This document shows positions 39,437 to 50,510 of a stretch of 64,000 nucleotides of DNA, one piece after another; within the stretch, counting starts at the first letter, position 1, and every line of letters begins with the position of its first letter. The DNA is from Variovorax ginsengisoli (GTDB taxonomy: Bacteria; Pseudomonadota; Gammaproteobacteria; Burkholderiales; Burkholderiaceae_C), in the NCBI RefSeq assembly GCF_006438845.1, contig NZ_RCZJ01000001.1, forward strand, positions 1 through 64,000, read 5' to 3'. Under the pieces are notes generated by a model. The model had not been told where the DNA came from. It was given only the letters and a program-made list of their open reading frames with translations, and ran no database searches. The position numbers and the translations under genes were made by a program.

Positions 39437-40288
39437 TCAAGACGCGACATGGTTCGCCATGACTTCACCCAGGCGAACTGCTCCGCCTGGTGCCCAACCT
39501 GGATTGAAGGCGAGCGCGGGCTTGGGAAACAGCATCACGACGGTCGAGCCGAGCAGGAAGCGCCCCATTTCTTCGCCTTGCTTGAGCGTGATGTTCTGGT
39601 CGTCGTAGCGCCAATCGCGCACTTCGCCACCACGCGGCGGATTGATGACGCCATGCCACACCGTGGCCATGCTTCCAACGATCGTTGCGCCGACCAGCAC
39701 CAGCACGAAGGGGCCGCGCGGCCCGTCGAACAGGCACACGGTGCGTTCGTTGCGTGCGAACAGGCCCGGCACGCCGCGGGCGGTGGTCGGATTCACCGAG
39801 AACAGCTCTCCGGGCACGTAGATCATGCGGCGCAGCCGGCCGTCGCACGGCATATGGATGCGGTGGTAGTCGCGCGGACTGAGGTAGATCGTCGCGAAGC
39901 TCCCGTGCGCGAACGTCGCCGCCAGCGCGGCATCGCCGCCCACCAGGGCCGTGGCCGTGCAATGGTGGCCCTTGGCCTGAAAGATCTGGTCGTCGTCGAT
40001 GGTGCCGAACTGACTGATGGCACCGTCCACTGGCGACACCAGGTCGGCTTGGGCGATGGGCCGGGCACCGGGCTTCAGCGCGCGAGTGAAAAAGTCGTTG
40101 AAGCTGGCGTAGCTGGCGATGTCGCTGTCGAGCGCTTCCGCCATGTTCACGCCGTACTTGGCCACGAAGCGCCGCACGATCCAGGTGGTGACGGCGCCGC
40201 GCTCCCGGCCGGCGACCCACCCGGCGAACGAGGTCAGGGCCTGCTTGGGCAGGACGTATTGCGGAAGGACGGGGAGGCGATCGGACAC
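39437..40288 (-). CDS. psd: Phosphatidylserine decarboxylase proenzyme
   Basis: A 283-residue membrane-associated enzyme that makes phosphatidylethanolamine. The LGST motif at 246-249 is the self-cleavage site; S248 becomes the pyruvoyl cofactor. D88 (SPVDGA) and H144 (DYHRIHMP) complete the autoprocessing triad of the family. The start is GTG 40288. It precedes the HxlR gene on the same strand; 141 bases without a gene separate it from pdxH. Confidence 0.95.
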   Translation of the reverse strand: MSDRLPVLPQYVLPKQALTSFAGWVAGRERGAVTTWIVRRFVAKYGVNMAEALDSDIASYASFNDFFTRALKPGARPIAQADLVSPVDGAISQFGTIDDDQIFQAKGHHCTATALVGGDAALAATFAHGSFATIYLSPRDYHRIHMPCDGRLRRMIYVPGELFSVNPTTARGVPGLFARNERTVCLFDGPRGPFVLVLVGATIVGSMATVWHGVINPPRGGEVRDWRYDDQNITLKQGEEMGRFLLGSTVVMLFPKPALAFNPGWAPGGAVRLGEVMANHVAS

Positions 40289-40429
40289 GTGGGGCAGGCA
40301 AGAGCGACAGGAGGGCGCATTCTAGGAACTCGGCGGCGCATTGCGGCGGGCCCCATGTCTCGCGAGTGCATGTAGGTGCGCGCCGCGCAACCCCGACCAC
40401 CCCAAGTGCCCGTCGAGATGCGCAGAGGT

Positions 40430-41077
40430 TCAGGGCGCAAGCCGCTCGCGCAGCCAGCCGTCGGCGTCCTGGCGGTAATGCAGCCGGTCGTGCAGGCGGC
40501 TCTTTCGACCCTGCCAGAACTCCCAGCGTTCGGGCACCAGGCGGTAGCCGCCCCAGTGCGGCGGGCGCGGTGGCGCCAGCAGGTACCGGGCGGCGGCCAC
40601 GGCGGCGTTCTTCACCAGCACCTCGCGTCCCGATATCACTTCGCTCTGCGGGCTGGCCCAGGCGCCGATGCGCGAGTCGAGCGGCCGGCTGGCGAAATAG
40701 GCATCGCTCTCGGCGGCATCGGCCTTTTCGACGCGGCCTTCGATGCGCACCACGCGCTCCAGTTCGACCCAGTGAAACTGCAGCGCCCCATAGGGGTTGC
40801 CGGCCAATTCCTGGCCTTTGCGGCTCAGGTAGTTGGTGTACCAGACGATGCCTCGTGCGTCGTAGCCCTTGATGAGCACGATGCGGGTCGATGGCCGCAG
40901 GTCGCTGCCGACGGTGGCCAGCGTCATGGCATTGGGCTCGGGCACCTTCGCGTCGATGGCTTCGCCGAGCCACCGCTCGAACTGCTGCAATGGGTTGGCG
41001 GCGCTGTGGACTTCGTCGAGCTCGGCGCGTTCGTAGCTCTTGCGCAGCGCGGCGAGGTGGTCGTTGGGAGAGGTCAT
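40430..41077 (-). CDS. pdxH: Pyridoxamine 5'-phosphate oxidase
   Basis: A 215-residue FMN enzyme that oxidises pyridoxine and pyridoxamine phosphate to pyridoxal phosphate. The family order is seen: FMN-binding [23 protein letters not shown], the [11 protein letters not shown] stretch and the C-terminal end [21 protein letters not shown] 41077 is chosen over an upstream in-frame ATG at 41104, which adds nine non-conserved residues. It is divergent from the MobA-like gene with only 45 bases between starts. Confidence 0.96.
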   Translation of the reverse strand: MTSPNDHLAALRKSYERAELDEVHSAANPLQQFERWLGEAIDAKVPEPNAMTLATVGSDLRPSTRIVLIKGYDARGIVWYTNYLSRKGQELAGNPYGALQFHWVELERVVRIEGRVEKADAAESDAYFASRPLDSRIGAWASPQSEVISGREVLVKNAAVAAARYLLAPPRPPHWGGYRLVPERWEFWQGRKSRLHDRLHYRQDADGWLRERLAP

Positions 41078-41122
41078 CGCACGATTGTCGGCGCACCATG
41101 GCATGCACGTGATACTTCGCCC

Positions 41123-41701
41123 ATGACCCCATTGCCTTCCGATCTACCCACCGTCATCGTGCTTGCTTCCGGCCGCGGTGAGCGCTTTCGCGCGTCGGGG
41201 GGCAGCGTCCACAAGCTGGCGGCGCCGCTCGGCGGCAAGCCAGTGCTCGAACACACGCTCGACGCGGTGCGGGCAAGCGGGTTGGCTTGGCATCTGGAGG
41301 ACGTGGGCCATCCTGGCATGGGGGATTCGCTCGCGGCTGCGGTGCGCGCAACGCCCGAAGCTGCCGGCTGGCTGGTGCTGCCCGCCGACCTGCCGCTGGT
41401 GCTGCCAGAGACGTTGCGTCGTGTGGCGACCCGTTTGTCGGCCGGGGCCTGGGCAGTGCAGCCGCACTACGAAGGCCGACGCGGCCACCCGGTGGCCTTC
41501 AATGCGGTTGCGCGCGAAGCGCTTTTCGCTTTATCTGGCGAGCGAGGCGCGGCGCGGGTGCTGCAGGCGCTGCGTGCACGCGACGAGGTGGTCGACCTGG
41601 CGGTGGACGACGCCGGCATCATCACCGACATCGACACGCTTGCCGATCTGGCCGCGGCCGAGACGCTGCTGGCCGCGCGGGGACTCAGCCCTTCGCGATG
41701 A
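41123..41701 (+). CDS. MobA-like NTP transferase
   Basis: A 192-residue nucleotidyltransferase with a single Rossmann-like domain. The nucleotide-binding loop is LASGRGERF near residues 13-22, with the Lys at about 30 ([11 protein letters not shown]), and the metal-binding LPADLPLV lies near residue 93. It is close to the MocA/CoxC type that adds CMP to molybdenum cofactor, but no molybdoenzyme gene is nearby, so the substrate is open. Its last 17 bases overlap the convergent sodC. Confidence 0.8.
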   Translation: MTPLPSDLPTVIVLASGRGERFRASGGSVHKLAAPLGGKPVLEHTLDAVRASGLAWHLEDVGHPGMGDSLAAAVRATPEAAGWLVLPADLPLVLPETLRRVATRLSAGAWAVQPHYEGRRGHPVAFNAVAREALFALSGERGAARVLQALRARDEVVDLAVDDAGIITDIDTLADLAAAETLLAARGLSPSR

Positions 41702-42218
41702 CCGCGCAGGCGATGCGCGGCCCGGAATTGCCGGCCGGTTGTGTCGTGAAGTCGTCGCGGTCGCGGTGCACCACCAGCGCCCGGCCGATGACGTTGTTGG
41801 CAGCACCGTCGGCCAGCGAAATCGAGTGCACGTCGACACGGAAGCGCGCCACGCCGCTGGCATCGGCCATCAGGCTCGGCAGCTCGCCGGCATGGGCGCC
41901 GGGCGCGGCGAACTTGCCATGCACGCCGCCGGCCGGGTTGAAGTGCCCGCCCGACGCATTGCCGTTGTCGCCGCAATCGCCCTTTTCGTGGATGTGAAAG
42001 CCATGCTCCGTGTTCGGTGGCAGGCCGCGTACCTCGCCGGCTACACGCAGACCGTGTTCGAGCGAGGTGAACGTCACCTTGCCCATCGTGGGATTCGGGG
42101 TGATGGCCGCGGTGGGAGCGAGGTCGGCGACCGCACCCGAACCACCCATGGTGGCGCAACCGGCAAGCAGGCCCGCAGCCAATGCGACGAGGGCGAGGGA
42201 ACGAGGATGAAGGCTCAT
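41685..42218 (-). CDS. sodC: Cu/Zn superoxide dismutase, lipoprotein
   Basis: A 177-residue periplasmic enzyme that dismutates superoxide. A lipoprotein signal ends LLAGC with Cys21 as the lipidation site, so it is likely membrane-anchored. Copper ligands are H75 and H77 (HGFHIHEKGDC); H92 bridges to zinc, and the next His (H100) and a later Asp form the zinc site. The C-terminal [14 protein letters not shown] supplies the disulfide Cys. ATG 42218 overlaps the chaC stop as ATGA. Confidence 0.95.
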   Translation of the reverse strand: MSLHPRSLALVALAAGLLAGCATMGGSGAVADLAPTAAITPNPTMGKVTFTSLEHGLRVAGEVRGLPPNTEHGFHIHEKGDCGDNGNASGGHFNPAGGVHGKFAAPGAHAGELPSLMADASGVARFRVDVHSISLADGAANNVIGRALVVHRDRDDFTTQPAGNSGPRIACAVIAKG

Positions 42219-43069
42219 GGTTTCTCCTGGAAAGTGTCGGATTCAGATCGATCGCTGGCTGCTGGCTCGGACCCTGACGCGGGTGCCGCTGCCTGACCAC
42301 CGTTCATGTATAGCGAGCCTGTCGCGGCGCTGCAATCGGCCAGTGCCGACAGTTCGTCCTCGGCCAGCCTGACCAGCCGCGCCAGCGCCCGGTCGTGGAT
42401 GGCGTGCCGCTGCAGTTCGATCAGCGTCTGGCGCGCGTAATCGATCGAGGTGCCGTAGCGGCCGATGGCGCTCTGGAAGATCTGGCGGTAACGCGCATCG
42501 CTGAGCTCGCCGGTGAAATTCGGGCTGCGCCGCGACAGCGTGAAGGCCAGCGCCCGCACGCGGCCGCCGGGCGTGACGCAGTCGAGCCAGCGGGGGTCGT
42601 ACACGCCCGTGGGCATCTCGCGCAGCCAGAGCCGGCCGAGCGTTTCCAGTCCGTCAGCGGCCGGCACGCGAAAGACCATGCCCTGGCAGCTGCCGCCCGA
42701 CAGCAGCCCGAACACCAGGCCGGGGTGCTGCACCGTGCCGCGGTTGACGCGGCTCCACATCTTGAGTGCCCGATGCCAGCCATGCACCCGGGCCGCGCGG
42801 CGCTCGGTGAAGTCGAAGTCGGGCCGCCAGATGAGCGAGCCGTAGCCGAAGAGCCAGAGGTCGTCGTGCCCGCCCCATTCGCCGATGGTGCGATCGAGCA
42901 GCGGCTGGGGGTCGCGCACCGGCCGCGCCACCGGCTCCAGGCCCGACGGGCCGGCGTTGCGGGACGTCAGAACCGGCTCTCCGTCGGGCGGCGGCGGCGG
43001 GGCACCTACAATTTCGCGGTCATGGATCACGAACCCATTATTTACCGGCCTCTTTCCTTCGGAGAACAT
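42215..43069 (-). CDS. chaC: Gamma-glutamylcyclotransferase, ChaC type
   Basis: A ChaC-like enzyme that splits glutathione to 5-oxoproline and Cys-Gly. The core begins near residue 70 with LWLFGYGSLIW, and CQGMVFRVP is conserved. The start is uncertain. ATG 43069 gives 284 residues but lies only three bases from the start of the divergent gene at 43073, whose ribosome-binding site would then be inside this gene. GTG 43030 (271 residues) is an alternative. A C-terminal disordered tail of about 35 residues is present. It overlaps sodC by four bases, coupling two redox genes. Confidence 0.87.
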   Translation of the reverse strand: MFSEGKRPVNNGFVIHDREIVGAPPPPPDGEPVLTSRNAGPSGLEPVARPVRDPQPLLDRTIGEWGGHDDLWLFGYGSLIWRPDFDFTERRAARVHGWHRALKMWSRVNRGTVQHPGLVFGLLSGGSCQGMVFRVPAADGLETLGRLWLREMPTGVYDPRWLDCVTPGGRVRALAFTLSRRSPNFTGELSDARYRQIFQSAIGRYGTSIDYARQTLIELQRHAIHDRALARLVRLAEDELSALADCSAATGSLYMNGGQAAAPASGSEPAASDRSESDTFQEKP

Positions 43070-43072
43070 CGC

Positions 43073-43672
43073 ATGTCATCCAGCAGCGACGACGACAGCC
43101 AGCAGCGCTTCGCACTCGGTTTCCTTTTCGCCCTGATCGCTCTGACGGTGTTCACCGTGGTCGGTGTCGCGGTCTTCAACTACGGCATGGGCGGTGACGC
43201 CGCAGCCGACGCGCAGCAGGGCGCGTCGCTGCCGGTGACGATGGTCGGCTCCGCCGAGCCTGTCGAGCCGACTGCAGCGACCGCCCCGGCCGCGAGCGGC
43301 TCCACCGTCACGACCGAGACGGTGACGGTGGTGATTCCCGAAGGCGCCAGCATCCAGGTGACCGGCGGCGTGGTCAATTTCTACTTCGCCACCGCGAGCG
43401 CCGACCTGGCGCCCGGCGCTGCAGAGGCCTTGGCGACGGTCATCAAGGGCGTCGAGGGCGGCCGCAAGGCAGTCGTCTCCGGCTTCCACGACACCACCGG
43501 CGATCCGAAGATCAACGAAGACCTCGCCAAGCTGCGTGCACAGACCGTGCGCGACGTGCTGATCGGGCTAGGTGTGCCGACCGACAAGGTCGACCTGCAG
43601 AAGCCGGCCGTGAGCACCGGTTCCGGCAACGACGCCCAGGCGCGCCGCGTCGAGGTGAAGCTGCTCGATTGA
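43073..43672 (+). CDS. OmpA-family membrane-anchored protein
   Basis: A 199-residue protein with one N-terminal transmembrane segment (about 14-38), an Ala/Thr/Pro-rich linker and a C-terminal OmpA-like domain (about 95-199). The peptidoglycan-binding Asp (GFHDTTG) and Arg (LAKLRAQ) are present, although the usual GHTD reads GFHD. It probably ties the inner membrane to the cell wall. The start has GGAGAA six bases upstream, and a strong terminator follows. It is divergent from chaC. Confidence 0.8.
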   Translation: MSSSSDDDSQQRFALGFLFALIALTVFTVVGVAVFNYGMGGDAAADAQQGASLPVTMVGSAEPVEPTAATAPAASGSTVTTETVTVVIPEGASIQVTGGVVNFYFATASADLAPGAAEALATVIKGVEGGRKAVVSGFHDTTGDPKINEDLAKLRAQTVRDVLIGLGVPTDKVDLQKPAVSTGSGNDAQARRVEVKLLD

Positions 43673-43691
43673 CCGAGCCGCGCCCCCTGGC

Positions 43692-43716
43692 AAGCCCGGC
43701 CCCGGCCGGGCTTTTT
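43692..43716 (+). terminator. Rho-independent terminator of the OmpA-like gene
   Basis: AAGCCCGGCC (43692-43701) pairs perfectly with GGCCGGGCTT (43704-43713), followed by further T. It starts 20 bases past the stop codon and separates this gene from edd. Confidence 0.9.
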
Positions 43717-43787
43717 CATGGGCGCTTGGTACGATGCACCTCCAAGCCGAGGCCGCGCGGCGGCACCCCGGCAGAGCGACAGGAGCC

Positions 43788-45616
<1,829 letters not shown>

Positions 45617-45626
<10 letters not shown>

Positions 45627-46261
45627 ACCAAGACAAATTGACCGCGCTCGACGTGATGCGCGACGCCCCGGTGATCCCGGTGATCGTGCTGCACGACGTG
45701 GCGCATGCCGTGCCGCTGGCGCGCGCGCTGGTGGCCGGCGGCATCCGCATGCTTGAAGTCACGTTGCGCACGCCGCAGGCGCTGCAGTGCATCGAACTCA
45801 TCGCCAAGGAAGTGCCTGAAGCCGTGGCTGGCGCCGGCACCATCCGCAGCGCGGCCGATGCGCAGGCCTCGCTGTTGGCGGGTGCCAAGTTCGGCGTGAG
45901 CCCGGGCTACACGTCGGCTGTCGGCAAGGCCTGCCGCGACCTCGGCCTGCCGCTGCTGCCCGGCGTGGCGACGGGCAGCGAGATCATGAATGCGCAGGAA
46001 GATGGCTACCAGCAGCTCAAGTTCTTCCCCGCGATGCAGGCCGGTGGCCTGCCAATGCTCAAGGCATGGCAAGGCCCGTTCGGCGACGTGACCTTCTGTC
46101 CGACCGGCGGCATCCATGCCGGCAATGCGGTCGAGTTCCTGGCGCTGTCGAACGTGGCCTGCGTCGGCGGTTCTTGGATCGTGCCGACCGATGCCATCCA
46201 GCAGGGCGACTGGGCGCGCATCGAGCAGCTGGCGCGCGAAGCCACGCAGCTGTCGCGCTGA
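45617..46261 (+). CDS. eda: KDPG aldolase
   Basis: A 214-residue class I aldolase that splits KDPG into pyruvate and glyceraldehyde-3-phosphate. E47 and R51 ([11 protein letters not shown]) and the Schiff-base K135 ([12 protein letters not shown]) are present. It overlaps edd by ten bases and is followed after five bases by a dehalogenase gene. The pair makes a complete Entner-Doudoroff module. It is distinct from the second, dgoA-type aldolase at 57020. Confidence 0.96.
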
Positions 46262-46266
46262 ACGCC

Positions 46267-46992
46267 ATGCAGGCGCAGCCCGATTTCGACGATCTGAAGG
46301 TCATCGCCTTCGACGTCTTCGGCACGGTGGTCGACTGGCACGGCGGCATCGCCTCTGAGGTCGAGCGTCTTTTGCCCGGTGTCGACGGCAGCGCCTTCGC
46401 CTTGGCATGGCGCGCCGGCTACCAGCCCGCCATGCGGGCCGTGATGGACCGCATCGCTTCCGGCGAGGGCGGGTTCACGCTGATCGACGAACTCCACCTG
46501 AACATCCTCGAGGGCGTGCTGCGTGACTTCGGCGTGACGCACATCGACGCCGCCGGCAAGCGCGAGCTCAACCGCGCATGGCACCGCCTGCCGGCCTGGC
46601 CCGACGCGGTCGCCGGCCTCACGCGGCTCAAGTCGAAGTACATCGTCTGCACGCTCTCGAACGGCAACATCGGTTTGCTCACCGAGATGGCGAAGAACGC
46701 CGGCTTGCCCTGGGACTGCGTACTGTCGGCCGAGGTCTTCAAGGCCTACAAGCCGGACCCGCGCACCTACCTGGGCGTGGCGGCGGTGTTCGACACGTCT
46801 CCAGGCCAGGTGATGCTGGCGGCTGCGCACCAGGACGATTTGGCCGCGGCGCGCGCCTGCGGCCTGCGCTCCGCCTACATCGAGCGCCCGCACGAGTTCG
46901 GCGCGAACCGGCCGAAGGACGTGTCGGCGCATCCGGACAACACGCTGCACGCGCGGGACATCGGCGCGTTGGCAGACTTGCTCGGCTGCTGA
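46267..46992 (+). CDS. Haloacid dehalogenase type II-like HAD hydrolase
   Basis: A 241-residue HAD-superfamily protein resembling L-2-haloacid dehalogenases. Nucleophile Asp16 lies in [10 protein letters not shown]. The Ser/Asn motif is LSNGN; the Lys region is [10 protein letters not shown]; and [11 protein letters not shown] stands where dehalogenases have HxxD. Phosphatase activity is possible as well. It begins five bases after eda, so it is likely cotranscribed with edd-eda. Confidence 0.85.
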   Translation: MQAQPDFDDLKVIAFDVFGTVVDWHGGIASEVERLLPGVDGSAFALAWRAGYQPAMRAVMDRIASGEGGFTLIDELHLNILEGVLRDFGVTHIDAAGKRELNRAWHRLPAWPDAVAGLTRLKSKYIVCTLSNGNIGLLTEMAKNAGLPWDCVLSAEVFKAYKPDPRTYLGVAAVFDTSPGQVMLAAAHQDDLAAARACGLRSAYIERPHEFGANRPKDVSAHPDNTLHARDIGALADLLGC

Positions 46993-47011
46993 TCGACGTC
47001 GGCGGACCGGC

Positions 47012-47422
47012 TCAGCGCAGGCCGCCGCCCTCGGCGCCTTCCTTGCGTTGGATCAGTTCAATCTTGTAGCCGTCCGGGTCCGTCACGAAGGCGATCACCG
47101 TGCTGCCGCCCTTCACAGGTCCGGCCTCGCGCGTGACGTTGCCGCCCGCCGCCTTGATCTTCTCGCAGGCCGCGTACGCATCGGGCACGCCCAGCGCGAT
47201 GTGGCCGTAGGCGGTGCCCATCTCGTAGGTTTCGGTGCCCCAGTTGTAGGTCAGTTCGATCTCGGCCTGGGCCGGGTTGCCCTCGTAGCCGACGAAGGCC
47301 AGGCTGTACTTGTACTCGGGGTTCTCCGACGTTCGCAGCAATTGCATGCCCAACACCTGGGTGTAGAAATCGATGGCGCGCTGCAGGTTGCCGACGCGCA
47401 GCATGGTGTGGAGAAGTCGCAT
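47012..47422 (-). CDS. gloA: Lactoylglutathione lyase (glyoxalase I)
   Basis: A 136-residue metalloenzyme that converts the methylglyoxal-glutathione adduct to S-lactoylglutathione. Metal ligands are H5 ([10 protein letters not shown]), E56 (AEIELTYN), H74 (YGHIALGV) and E122 (YKIELIQR). ATG 47422 is the family start; the frame is open upstream but not homologous. It is divergent from trxC, with 142 bases between starts, and convergent with the dehalogenase gene. Confidence 0.96.
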   Translation of the reverse strand: MRLLHTMLRVGNLQRAIDFYTQVLGMQLLRTSENPEYKYSLAFVGYEGNPAQAEIELTYNWGTETYEMGTAYGHIALGVPDAYAACEKIKAAGGNVTREAGPVKGGSTVIAFVTDPDGYKIELIQRKEGAEGGGLR

Positions 47423-47564
47423 CTCGTGGGTCCGTTGGTTTTCGAAAGCGCCGATTGTGCGACGCCCGCGGGCTCGTCGCTCCGCAGGGGGCGTTGTCGT
47501 CCCGGCGGGCCCTTGCAATCGGCAGCCGTCGCCCCGAGCTGCGCTGGAATCCCCAGGACCGCCC

Positions 47565-48038
47565 ATGACCGACTCGACCGAGAAACTGCACATCGTCTGC
47601 CCGCACTGTCACACCACCAATCGCGTCCAGGCCGACCAGCTCGCGAGCTCGCCCGATTGCGGCAAGTGCCATCAACCCCTGTTCACCGGGCATTCGACGG
47701 CGCTGGACGAGGCCGCTTTCGACCGCCACGTGGCGCGCAACGAGATCCCGGTGCTGGTCGATTTTTGGGCGCCGTGGTGCGGCCCCTGCCGCCAGATGGC
47801 GCCGGGCTACGAGACCGCGGCCGCCAAGCTCGAGCCGCGCGTGCGTTTCGCCAAGGTCGACACCGAAGCGGTGCCGACGCTGGGCGCGCGTTTTCAGATT
47901 CGCAGCATCCCGACGCTCGCGCTGTTCAAGGGTGGCCGCGAGATCGCGCGGCAGGCCGGCGCGATGGGCACGGCCGACATCGTGCGCTGGGTCGAGGCGA
48001 ACCTTCGCCGACCCGCGGCGCCCGCTACCAGCGCGTGA
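47565..48038 (+). CDS. trxC: Thioredoxin 2 (zinc-containing)
   Basis: A 157-residue thioredoxin with an N-terminal zinc finger (C12, C15, C32, C35) ahead of the thioredoxin fold. The active site is WCGPC at 71-75. TrxC reduces disulfides in the cytoplasm and is usually induced by oxidative stress. The start ATG 47565 gives the usual short N-terminus. Its final 14 bases overlap the convergent fbpC. Confidence 0.95.
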   Translation: MTDSTEKLHIVCPHCHTTNRVQADQLASSPDCGKCHQPLFTGHSTALDEAAFDRHVARNEIPVLVDFWAPWCGPCRQMAPGYETAAAKLEPRVRFAKVDTEAVPTLGARFQIRSIPTLALFKGGREIARQAGAMGTADIVRWVEANLRRPAAPATSA

Positions 48039-48693
48039 GCCGGCCGTTGTGCATGGTGCCGATGCGGTCGGCCATCACCTGCGCTTCGCGCTCGTTGTGC
48101 GTCACCAGCACGGCGGTCTGGCCGGCCTGATGCAGGATGTCGCGCACCTCGACCGTGAGGCGCTCGCGCGTCGCGCCGTCGAGGTTGGAGAAGGGCTCGT
48201 CGAGCAGCAGCAGCGCCGGGGCCGGCGCCAGCGCCCGAGCCAGCGCGATGCGCTGCTGCTGACCGCCGGAGAGTTCGTGCGGAAAGCGCGCGCCGGCTTC
48301 GGCCAGGCCGACCAGCGCCAGCATCTCGGCCACCCGCGCAGCGCGCGCGACGGCCGCTTGGCGCCGCAAGCCGAAGCCCACGTTCTGCGCGGCCGTGAGG
48401 TGCGGGAACAGTGCGTACTCCTGGAACATCATGCCGACGCGACGATGCTCCGGCGGCAGGTGTGTGCCCGGCGTCGACAGCAGCACGTCGCCGAGTTCGA
48501 TGCGTCCCGCGCGCGCAGGCTCGAAGCCCGCGATGGCGCGCAGCACCGTGGTCTTGCCGCAGCCCGAGGGTCCGAGCAGGCAGCCGATGCGGCCGGCGTC
48601 GAGCGCGAGCGAGAAGCCGTCGACGACGGTGTGCAGCCCGCGCGGGCCGTCGTAGCCCAGCTGGAGGTCGTGAATGTGGAGGGCGACGGTCAT
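48025..48693 (-). CDS. fbpC: Ferric iron ABC transporter, ATP-binding protein
   Basis: A 222-residue ATPase. Walker A is GPSGCGKTT at 41-49, the signature is LSGGQQQR and Walker B reads LLLLDEPFSNLD. At 222 residues it lacks the C-terminal regulatory (TOBE) domain of the roughly 350-residue FbpC proteins. ATG 48693 overlaps the permease stop as ATGA. It drives uptake by FbpB. Confidence 0.9.
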   Translation of the reverse strand: MTVALHIHDLQLGYDGPRGLHTVVDGFSLALDAGRIGCLLGPSGCGKTTVLRAIAGFEPARAGRIELGDVLLSTPGTHLPPEHRRVGMMFQEYALFPHLTAAQNVGFGLRRQAAVARAARVAEMLALVGLAEAGARFPHELSGGQQQRIALARALAPAPALLLLDEPFSNLDGATRERLTVEVRDILHQAGQTAVLVTHNEREAQVMADRIGTMHNGRLTRW

Positions 48694-50369
48694 GGGAGTC
48701 GGTCGTGTAGGGCTGCGGCCGGTGCGCTGCGAAACTGCGTGCGCGCCAGCAGCACCACCGGCAGCAGCCCGGCCACGACGATGGCGAGCGCCGCGATGGC
48801 GCCTTCCTCGTAGGTGCCGCGCGCGGCTTCGGCGTAGAGCCAGGTGGCGAGGGTGTCGAAATTGGCAGGCCGCAGCAGCAGCGTGGCAGGCAGTTCCTTC
48901 ATCGCATCGACGAAGACCAGCAGCGCGCTCGCTGCGATGGCGGGCTGCAGCAGCGGGAGGTGCACGCGGCGCAGCGTGCCGGCGGCGTTTTCGCCGAGCA
49001 GTCGCGACGCCTGTTCGAGCGCCGGGGGAATGCGCGACAGGCCGGACTCGATGCCGCCCACCGGCATCGCCAGGAAGCGGATGACGCAAGCCACCACCAG
49101 CACGACGCCCAGCCCCATCAACGGCAGACCGGGCAGGCGCAACCAGTCGGCCAGTCGGGCGTCGAAGGCGAGCGCGGGGGTGAGCAGACCGATGGCGAGC
49201 ACCGTGCCCGGCAGCGCATAGCCGAGCGTGGCCACCCGCGCCTGCCAGCGCGCGCGGTTTGGCACCGAGCCGTGGTTGCGCGACGCCCAGGCGACGACCA
49301 GGCCCGCCGCTACCGCGATCAGCGTGACGCCGAGCGCTAGGGCGAGCGTGTTGCCCAGGCTGGCGATCAGGCCCTGCGAGACACCCGATCCGGTGCGCAG
49401 CCGCTTCACGGTTTCCCAGACCAGGTAGGCCGCCGGTGCGACGAAGCCGATCAACACCGGCAGTGCCGCCGTTGCCGTGGCGGCCCATGCCGCGGCGCCG
49501 CGCAAGGGCCGCGGCTGCATCGCGCGCATGCGTTGGGTCGAGCCGAAGCGCTGGTGCCGCCGGCCGTGGCGTTCGAGCAGCACCAGCGCGACCACGACCA
49601 GCAACATGGCGCAGGCGATCTGTGCAGCGCCGGCCAGATCGGAGCGCGTGATCCAGGTCGTGTAGACCGACACGGTGAGGGTGTGAATGCCGAGGAACTC
49701 GGACGCGCCGATGTCGTTGAGCGTTTCGAGCAGCGCCAGGCTCAGGCCGACCGCGAGCGCCGGACGCGCCAGCGGCAGCGCGACGCGCCAGAAGGCGCCG
49801 AGGCGCCCTTCGCCCAGCGTGCGTGCAGCCTCCATCAGGTGAGCCGGTTGCGTCATGAACATCGCACGCGCCGTCATGTAGACGTACGGGTAGAGCACGG
49901 AACCGAGCACGAAGATCGCCCCGCCCATCGAGCGCAGGTCGGGCAGCCGGAACTGGCGCGGACTGTCGTAGCCGAGCATCCATCGAATTGCGCCCTGGAC
50001 GGGGCCGATCGGGTGCAGCAGGTCGAGGTAGGCGAAGGCGACGATGTAGGTCGGCATCGCCAGCGGCAGCAGCAAGGCCCAGTGCAGCACGCGCCGGCCG
50101 GGAAAGTCGCAACTGCTCACCAGCCAGGCGCAGCCCGTTCCGACGACGAGCACCACGGTACCGACGCCGGTCAGCAGCATCGCAGTGTTGAGCGCGGCGT
50201 GCGGCAGCACGTGACGCGCCAGGTGTGCCCAGTGCGAAAGGTCGGCGCCGAGCGCCAGCCATGCGAGCGTCGCCACCGGCGCGAGCACGCCCAACGCGAT
50301 GGCCAGCGACGTGAAGCGCCAGAGCGGCCCCGCTACGCGTAGGCCCGAAGGTCGACGAAGACGATTCAT
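48690..50369 (-). CDS. fbpB: Ferric iron ABC transporter, permease
   Basis: A 559-residue inner-membrane permease made of two fused halves, each with about six transmembrane segments and an EAA loop (EAARTLGEGRLGAFWRVALP near 205 and EQASRLLGENAAGTLRRVHLP near 460). This doubled form is standard for the FbpB/SfuB family. ATG 50369 (MNRLRRPS) is chosen; the upstream open frame would cross the intergenic repeat. It follows fbpA after 141 bases holding repeat copy B. Confidence 0.93.
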   Translation of the reverse strand: MNRLRRPSGLRVAGPLWRFTSLAIALGVLAPVATLAWLALGADLSHWAHLARHVLPHAALNTAMLLTGVGTVVLVVGTGCAWLVSSCDFPGRRVLHWALLLPLAMPTYIVAFAYLDLLHPIGPVQGAIRWMLGYDSPRQFRLPDLRSMGGAIFVLGSVLYPYVYMTARAMFMTQPAHLMEAARTLGEGRLGAFWRVALPLARPALAVGLSLALLETLNDIGASEFLGIHTLTVSVYTTWITRSDLAGAAQIACAMLLVVVALVLLERHGRRHQRFGSTQRMRAMQPRPLRGAAAWAATATAALPVLIGFVAPAAYLVWETVKRLRTGSGVSQGLIASLGNTLALALGVTLIAVAAGLVVAWASRNHGSVPNRARWQARVATLGYALPGTVLAIGLLTPALAFDARLADWLRLPGLPLMGLGVVLVVACVIRFLAMPVGGIESGLSRIPPALEQASRLLGENAAGTLRRVHLPLLQPAIAASALLVFVDAMKELPATLLLRPANFDTLATWLYAEAARGTYEEGAIAALAIVVAGLLPVVLLARTQFRSAPAAALHDRLP

Positions 50370-50412
50370 CAGATCCAGTGCGCGACGGTGCGCTCGATCT
50401 GTTCCAGAGACA

Positions 50413-50498
50413 CCGCGGAACCGGCTCCGCCGGCCCACCGGTGTCGCCCCCGGCAGGGGGTTGGCGAAGGCGACACGCAGTGCGCCGCAGCCTGGGGG
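50413..50498 (-). repeat. Intergenic repeat, copy B (86 bp)
   Basis: The second copy of the element at 32081-32165, in the same orientation relative to the flanking genes. It lies between fbpA and fbpB and ends exactly 12 bases past the fbpA stop, as copy A does for prkA. Its central stem is CCCCC-GGCA-GGGGG (50447-50460). It may adjust expression of the binding protein relative to the permease. Confidence 0.8.
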
Positions 50499-50510
50499 CG
50501 AGCCACAGTC

